A stretch of 10,053 nucleotides of DNA, from positions 1-10,053 of the forward strand of contig JAFADY010000061.1 in the NCBI GenBank assembly GCA_023424395.1. Direction: 5' to 3'. A program made the position numbers and the translations under genes. Below, in pieces: positions 6,122 through 10,053 of the stretch (the first letter of the stretch is position 1; each line of letters opens with the position of its first letter). Below the pieces are notes generated by a model. It saw nothing but the letters and a program-made list of their open reading frames with translations. It did not search any database and was not told the DNA's origin. This DNA is from Bacteroidota bacterium. Its GTDB lineage: Bacteria > Bacteroidota > Bacteroidia > Bacteroidales > Dysgonomonadaceae.

Positions 6122-8980
6122 ATGAAAATGGAACAATTCAAGGGCCGCCATATCGGTATTCGTCCCGAAGATTTGCCCGGTATGCTCAAAGCGATCGGTG
6201 TGTCGAGTGTGGATGAACTTATCGATCAAACCATACCCGCCGATATTCGGTTAAATGAACCCCTTCACTTGCCTGAGGCTTTAACCGAGATGGATTATGC
6301 CGAAGAGATCGGCAGGATTGCCTCAAGAAATAAAATATTCACTTCTTATATCGGCATGGGTTGGTACGATACCATTACGCCGGCAGCCGTTTACCGGAAT
6401 GTTTTCGAAAATCCGGTTTGGTACACTTCCTATACGCCTTATCAGGCCGAGATTTCGCAAGGCCGGTTGGAGGCTTTGCTCAATTTTCAAACGGTGGTAA
6501 GCGAATTGACCGGTTTGCCGCTGTCTAATTCCTCTTTATTAGACGAATCTACCGCCGCAGCCGAAGCCGCATCCATGATGTACGGCCTTCGTACGAGAGA
6601 GCAGGTGAAAAATAACGTGGAAACCTTGTTCGTCGACGAGCATATTTTTCCGCAAACTATATCGGTGCTCCGCACCAGAATGGATATCATCGGAATAAAT
6701 CTGGAAATTGGAAATTACAAAGAAGCCGATTTCAGTAAAAACTATTTTGGAGCCATTGTGCAGTATCCCAATAGCGATGGAAATGTGGAGTGTTACAAAG
6801 AATTTGTGGAAAAAGCCCATGCTGCCGATTGCAAAGTGGCTGTAGCTACAGATCTGATGGCTTTGGCGCTGCTCACCCCTCCCGGGGAATGGGGCGCGGA
6901 TATTGCTTTCGGAAGCAGTCAGCGGTTCGGCATTCCCATGTATTTCGGTGGCCCGTCGGCAGGTTTTTTTGCTACGCGCGATGAGTACAAGCGCAATGTT
7001 CCGGGAAGGATTATCGGAATTTCTAAAGACGCTTACGGCAAAGATGCTTTGCGAATGGCCCTGCAAACGCGAGAACAACATATTAAGCGAGAAAAAGCCA
7101 CCTCCAACATTTGCACCGCGCAAGCGTTGCTGGCAACCATGTCGTCGTTTTATGCCGTTTATCACGGCGCCGAAGGATTAAAAAACATCGCGCGCAGAAT
7201 ACATTCGGTAGCTTCGCTTGTAGCAGATGAATTGGAGCAATTCGGGTTCGAGCAGACAAATGAAATATTCTTCGATACGCTGAAGATCAGCCTGCCGAAA
7301 AATATTTCGCAAAAAAGCATCCGCGAAATGGCGGAACTTCGTAATATCAACTTACGTTATTTCGATAGCGGAGAGATCGGCATCAGTATCGACGAAACTA
7401 CCGATGAATATCGCGTTCACGAGTTATTGGCCGTTTTTGCCATGACGGTGGGCAGTTCCAAAGTGTTTATGATAGACGATTTGCCCGAAAAAATAACTAT
7501 TTCTCAAGACAAGCTTCGCACTTCGGATTTTCTCACACACCCCACGTTCAACAATTATCGTTCCGAAACCGAATTGATGCGCTACATCAAACGGCTCGAA
7601 AGAAAGGATATTTCTTTGGCTCATTCCATGATCTCGCTCGGTTCCTGCACCATGAAATTGAATGCAGCATCGGAAATGCTTCCGCTCGGGCTTCCGGGAT
7701 TCCAAAACATTCATCCGTTCGCTCCGGAAGACCAAACCGAAGGTTATCTGGAAATGATAGAAGAATTGGAAACGCTATTGGCCGAAATTACCGGTTTTGC
7801 GGGAACAAGCTTGCAGCCTAACTCAGGCGCCGCCGGAGAATTTACCGGCTTGGTGGTTATTTCCAGCTATTTGGAAAGCATCGGACAAGGACACCGAAAA
7901 ATAGTACTTATCCCTGCCTCGGCTCACGGAACAAATCCGGCCAGCGCCGTGCAAGCGGGTTTTACGCCGATTACTGTTGCAAGCGATGCCAGAGGAAATG
8001 TGGATATGGACGACTTACGCAAAAAAATTGAAGAACATCGCAACGATCTGGCAGCGTATATGATCACCTATCCTTCTACGCACGGTATTTTTGAAGTAGA
8101 GATCAAAGAAATGTGCCGCTTAATTCACGAAGCGGGCGGACAAGTATATATGGACGGCGCCAATATGAACGCCCAAGTAGGGATTACCAATCCGGGAGTT
8201 ATCGGGGCGGACGTTTGCCACTTGAATTTGCACAAAACATTTGCCATTCCGCACGGCGGAGGTGGGCCGGGCGTTGGGCCCATTTGCGTGGCTGAGCATC
8301 TGGTGCCGTTTTTACCCGGACATCCGGTAACTTTTGAATCGGATAAAAACACGGTTTCCGCAGCCCCGTACGGAAGTGCGGGCGTTCTTGCCATCACGTA
8401 TGGCTACATCAAAATGATGGGAGCCGAAGGTTTAACGGAAGCTACCAAAATGGCTATCTTAAATGCCAATTACCTGGCGGAAAAGTTGAATGATTCCTAC
8501 GGAATCGTTTATCGGGGAGCAAACGGCAGGGTGGGGCATGAACTCATTCTCGAGTGCCGCGGACTGAAAGCGGCTTCCGGAATTACCGAAACCGATATTG
8601 CCAAACGCCTGATCGACTACGGTTATCACGCGCCAACGCTCTCGTTCCCTGTGCACGGCACGCTCATGATTGAGCCGACGGAAAGCGAAAGTCTTGCCGA
8701 ATTGGATAGGTTTATAGAAACCATGCTGAAAATTCATGAAGAAATTATTGAGGTATCGCGCGGTGAATATACATTGCAAGATAATGTACTGGTAAATTCG
8801 CCGCACCCCGAATATGAAGCTGTTACCGATGAGTGGAAACACGCTTATCCGCGCAGCAAAGCGGTTTATCCGCTTCCGTTCGTTGCCGAGAATAAGTTTT
8901 GGGTAAACGTTGCCCGCGTAGATAATGCGTATGGCGACAGGAATTTGGTGTCGTGTTTGTGTAAGGCTGTTGAAGAATAA
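6122..8980 (+). CDS. gcvP: Glycine dehydrogenase (decarboxylating), P-protein of the glycine cleavage system
   Basis: GcvP is the PLP-dependent P-protein. It decarboxylates glycine and passes the aminomethyl group to the lipoyl arm of the H-protein. At 952 residues it is the long single-chain form, combining the parts that some bacteria split into GcvPA and GcvPB. The N-terminal half shows GRHIGIRPEDLPGML, SYIGMGWYDT, TPYQAEISQGRLEALLNFQT and FGGPSAGFFATRDEYKR. The C-terminal half shows SLGSCTMKLNA, SAHGTNPASA (His602), MDGANMNAQVG and the PLP-lysine segment HLNLHKTFAIPHGGGGPGVG with Lys705. The end (NVARVDNAYGDRNLVC-like, here NLVSCLC) is intact. The start is ATG at 6122, with a second ATG two codons on that cannot be excluded. 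No frameshift is seen. No glycine riboswitch is visible upstream; gcvT, gcvH and lpd are not in this window. Confidence 0.97.
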   Translation: MKMEQFKGRHIGIRPEDLPGMLKAIGVSSVDELIDQTIPADIRLNEPLHLPEALTEMDYAEEIGRIASRNKIFTSYIGMGWYDTITPAAVYRNVFENPVWYTSYTPYQAEISQGRLEALLNFQTVVSELTGLPLSNSSLLDESTAAAEAASMMYGLRTREQVKNNVETLFVDEHIFPQTISVLRTRMDIIGINLEIGNYKEADFSKNYFGAIVQYPNSDGNVECYKEFVEKAHAADCKVAVATDLMALALLTPPGEWGADIAFGSSQRFGIPMYFGGPSAGFFATRDEYKRNVPGRIIGISKDAYGKDALRMALQTREQHIKREKATSNICTAQALLATMSSFYAVYHGAEGLKNIARRIHSVASLVADELEQFGFEQTNEIFFDTLKISLPKNISQKSIREMAELRNINLRYFDSGEIGISIDETTDEYRVHELLAVFAMTVGSSKVFMIDDLPEKITISQDKLRTSDFLTHPTFNNYRSETELMRYIKRLERKDISLAHSMISLGSCTMKLNAASEMLPLGLPGFQNIHPFAPEDQTEGYLEMIEELETLLAEITGFAGTSLQPNSGAAGEFTGLVVISSYLESIGQGHRKIVLIPASAHGTNPASAVQAGFTPITVASDARGNVDMDDLRKKIEEHRNDLAAYMITYPSTHGIFEVEIKEMCRLIHEAGGQVYMDGANMNAQVGITNPGVIGADVCHLNLHKTFAIPHGGGGPGVGPICVAEHLVPFLPGHPVTFESDKNTVSAAPYGSAGVLAITYGYIKMMGAEGLTEATKMAILNANYLAEKLNDSYGIVYRGANGRVGHELILECRGLKAASGITETDIAKRLIDYGYHAPTLSFPVHGTLMIEPTESESLAELDRFIETMLKIHEEIIEVSRGEYTLQDNVLVNSPHPEYEAVTDEWKHAYPRSKAVYPLPFVAENKFWVNVARVDNAYGDRNLVSCLCKAVEE

Positions 8981-9072
8981 TTTAGGAAAAAAAGATTGCA
9001 TGCCGCTCGAACTTGTTCGCTCGTTATGGCGAGAAATCAGCGTTAAGGAGCGTATATAGTAACTCAATTATG
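8981..9072 (+). other. Intergenic stretch between gcvP and the MITE-like element
   Basis: These 92 bases hold no recognisable gene. A short inverted repeat CGAAC-TT-GTTCG lies at 9008-9019, followed closely by CTCG/CGAG, but no T-tract follows, so I do not call it a terminator. A 19-codon ORF (9000-9059) is open here but resembles nothing I know and is probably chance. Confidence 0.5.
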
Positions 9073-9229
9073 AGGCTGTCTCAACAGTAAGGTTTCACTT
9101 TCATTTTGTCATGTTGAACGAAGTGAAACATCTATATTATCAATCTAATTAGATTCTTCATTTCTCCGCCAGTTGGCGGATCCATTCAGAATGACAATTT
9201 GATAGTAAATTTTACTTTTGAGACAGCCT
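9073..9229. mobile_element. MITE-like non-autonomous element with terminal inverted repeats
   Basis: The left end (9073-9095) and the reverse complement of the right end (9207-9229) match at 20 of 23 positions. Both begin AGGCTGTCTCAA, and they differ only at the 13th, 19th and 20th bases. The 4-bp word TATG lies immediately outside each end (9069-9072 and 9230-9233), as expected of a target-site duplication. The interior carries no reading frame for a transposase, so the 157-bp unit would need to be moved by an enzyme encoded elsewhere. The ends resemble those of Bacteroidota insertion sequences as I remember them. A candidate source family is the one represented by the transposase fragment at the window end, but this is inference. 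Confidence 0.75.
9106..9197. repeat. REP-like imperfect palindrome nested in the MITE
   Basis: TTGTCAT at 9106-9112 is mirrored by ATGACAA at 9191-9197. Inside these arms are further partly matching segments: TGAACG, GTGAAACATCT on the left against AGATTCTTCATT and CATTCAG on the right. A compact hairpin TCCGCCA-GT-TGGCGGA sits at 9165-9180. I know similar palindromic repeats (TGTCAT...GAA...ATCT mirrored by AGAT...TTC...ATGACA) as frequent intergenic elements in Bacteroidota genomes. Copy number in this genome cannot be judged from one window. Confidence 0.7.
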
Positions 9230-9261
9230 TATGATATTCACCTCAAAACAGCACGAAGGAT

Positions 9262-9501
9262 TTAAACACTTTCCTCCGTTGACAGAGTACCGTCATCTGT
9301 AATTTCACGGCCTTCGCGAATGGCGCGTTTCGCCGATTTCACCACTTCGTTCAGGTCGGCATACAGATCTTCCCAGCCGTCCACTTTGCGCATGGCGGTA
9401 ACCACGCCGAGCCAGTCCTTCACGTTGTTCTCCATTTCCACGCGTGCCACGCTGGCGCTGTCCGTCTGGCGGAGCGATGAGTCGATGTCCACCCGTTCCA
9501 T
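9262..9501 (-). CDS. Hypothetical protein, 79 aa, GC-rich
   Basis: A complete small reading frame runs from ATG at 9501 to TAA at 9262. The product starts MERVDIDSSLRQTDSASVARVEME, continues with NVKDWLGVVTAMRKVDGWEDLYADLNEVVKSAKRAIREG and ends in an acidic tail. It looks soluble and mainly helical, with no signal peptide or membrane segment. I do not recognise a family. Its DNA is richer in G+C than the neighbourhood: by hand count 107 of 180 bases over 9301-9480. This suggests a foreign, perhaps phage-derived origin. An in-frame stop lies 4 codons upstream of the ATG, so the start is natural. It overlaps the 3' end of the longer minus-strand frame (9420-9932) by 82 bases in another register, but the overlapping part of that frame reads like non-coding sequence. 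It is probably the real gene in the overlap. Confidence 0.5.
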   Translation of the reverse strand: MERVDIDSSLRQTDSASVARVEMENNVKDWLGVVTAMRKVDGWEDLYADLNEVVKSAKRAIREGREITDDGTLSTEESV

Positions 9502-9932
9502 GTCCTGCTGTTAAAGCCTCCATTTAAACCGACGCTTCCTGAAAGCAACACTCCCGGCATATTCGTTTCTCCCCTTAAATCCAGTCCGCCGTTTTCGGTA
9601 AAATGAAAATGGTTGTTGGAGTAGAAAAACATCATTCCGTTACGGCCGTACTGCTGACGTCTTACATTCGCTTGAGTGAAATTCCACGAAAATGTGGAAG
9701 CGGTAACATTCGCGCTTGGCGCGGAAATATCTCCTTCTGTTTCAATAATAAGCCGAAACGTGTACATCCCGGCTGCGATGGAAGGTAATGTGAATTCGTT
9801 AGACGTAGCGTTGTTTGTCAGCGTTGTATAGGTGCTTGTAGTGAAAACAACATTCAAACTCGCAAGAACGGCCTCAAAATTACCGTTTCTATACGCCATT
9901 AAATACGCAGTTGCGAAAGAGACCATATGCAA
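9420..9932 (-). CDS. Fragment of a beta-rich, possibly phage structural protein, 5' end broken
   Basis: This minus-strand frame reads as protein-like from about 9920 down to about 9513. It is rich in Thr, Ser, Asn and Phe, with runs such as EAVLASLNVVFTTSTYTTLT, GMYTFRLIIETEGDIS, STFSWNFTQANVRRQQYGRNG, FHFTENGGLDLRGETNMPG and VLLSGSVGLNGGF. The composition and the C-terminal pattern remind me of phage tail or surface proteins, but I cannot name a family. No good start exists: the frame opens only at a TTG (9932) or ATGs just inside, right at the point where the plus-strand transposase fragment begins. The true N-terminus is therefore probably lost. After GGF (9513-9515) the frame continues into the 79-aa ORF in another register with Trp/Arg-rich, non-natural sequence. 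One extra T after GGCTTT would give a TAA stop at that point, so a one-base deletion or sequencing error is possible. Confidence 0.45.
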   Translation of the reverse strand: MHMVSFATAYLMAYRNGNFEAVLASLNVVFTTSTYTTLTNNATSNEFTLPSIAAGMYTFRLIIETEGDISAPSANVTASTFSWNFTQANVRRQQYGRNGMMFFYSNNHFHFTENGGLDLRGETNMPGVLLSGSVGLNGGFNSRTWNGWTSTHRSARRTAPAWHAWKWRTT

Positions 9933-10053
9933 AAGGAGAGCGCGTCATACAAGTCAACCATAGGCTAAACGGACTGAAAGAATGGGCAAAGGAGCTGCTA
10001 ATGAGTGAACTCGGATTAAAGCACCGAAGTCAGCGACCGGCAGATGTAGAGCA
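9926..10053 (+). pseudogene. Transposase fragment, IS1182-like DDE type, 5'-truncated and running off the window
   Basis: In the frame gca (9929), aaa, gga the plus strand reads YAKGERVIQVNHRLNGLKEW and then AKELLMSELGLKHRSQRPADVE up to the window edge. I recognise this as the region of IS1182-family DDE transposases that follows the Cys-rich segment and precedes the EAVFG/EPVFG motif with its catalytic glutamate. The matching pattern is KG-R-I-VNH-L---K--A---L-SE-G---RS-RP-D-E. Upstream of about 9923 the frame no longer looks like transposase and runs antisense to the phage-like fragment, so the 5' two thirds of the gene is missing. The 3' part may continue beyond the window. The identification rests on memory of the family pattern over about 40 residues. 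Confidence 0.65.

Noticed and set aside
6539..7165. 208-codon minus-strand ORF inside gcvP
   Set aside because: Antisense shadow of a conserved gene; composition is His/Arg/Ser-rich with no family pattern.
9000..9059. 19-codon ORF after gcvP (MPLELVRSLW...)
   Set aside because: Too short, no recognisable similarity and no initiation signal beyond chance.
8459..9067. Long minus-strand ORF opposite the gcvP 3' end
   Set aside because: A mirror frame of the strongly conserved gcvP coding region; the translated sequence has no domain-like character.
8981..10053. CRISPR array or tRNA gene in the right-hand accessory part
   Set aside because: No regularly spaced direct repeats and no cloverleaf-like sequence were seen; the repeats present are inverted.

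Overview
The window looks like a chromosomal segment from a member of the Bacteroidota, most likely the order Bacteroidales. Evidence: the DUF3467 protein and the CydA/CydB sequences are of Bacteroidota type; several upstream regions carry candidate TAnnTTTG-type -7 promoter elements; ribosome binding sites are poor; and a nested palindromic repeat of a kind I know from Bacteroidota intergenic DNA is present. A closer family assignment is not justified from the sequence alone.

Layout. Positions 1-8980 are an ordinary, compact, single-strand (+) housekeeping block. It opens with the 3' end of pntB (membrane transhydrogenase), then a small DUF3467 protein, then cydA-cydB (cytochrome bd oxidase), closed by a strong intrinsic terminator at 3667-3706. 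A lipoprotein of DUF3298/RsiV-like type overlaps rsmG (16S rRNA methyltransferase) by one base. After a 165-base gap come a metallo-beta-lactamase-fold hydrolase and, 26 bases later, full-length gcvP (glycine decarboxylase P-protein). The genes do not form one pathway. The common thread is redox and one-carbon metabolism: NADPH supply by transhydrogenase, quinol oxidation at low oxygen by cytochrome bd, and glycine cleavage producing NADH and methylene-THF.

From about 8981 to the end the character changes. There is a 157-bp MITE-like element (9073-9229) with imperfect 23-bp terminal inverted repeats and a 4-bp flanking direct repeat, and a REP-like palindrome sits inside it. Then come two minus-strand reading frames of unknown, possibly phage-related, origin: a GC-rich 79-aa ORF and a longer fragment with a broken 5' end. 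The window ends in the middle of a plus-strand, 5'-truncated transposase fragment that resembles the IS1182 family. These pieces are joined without intact genes, so this end is either a graveyard of mobile DNA or an assembly junction at a repeat.

I did not find a convincing new multi-gene system. The parts that deserve a second look are the nested MITE/REP element and the mosaic right end.
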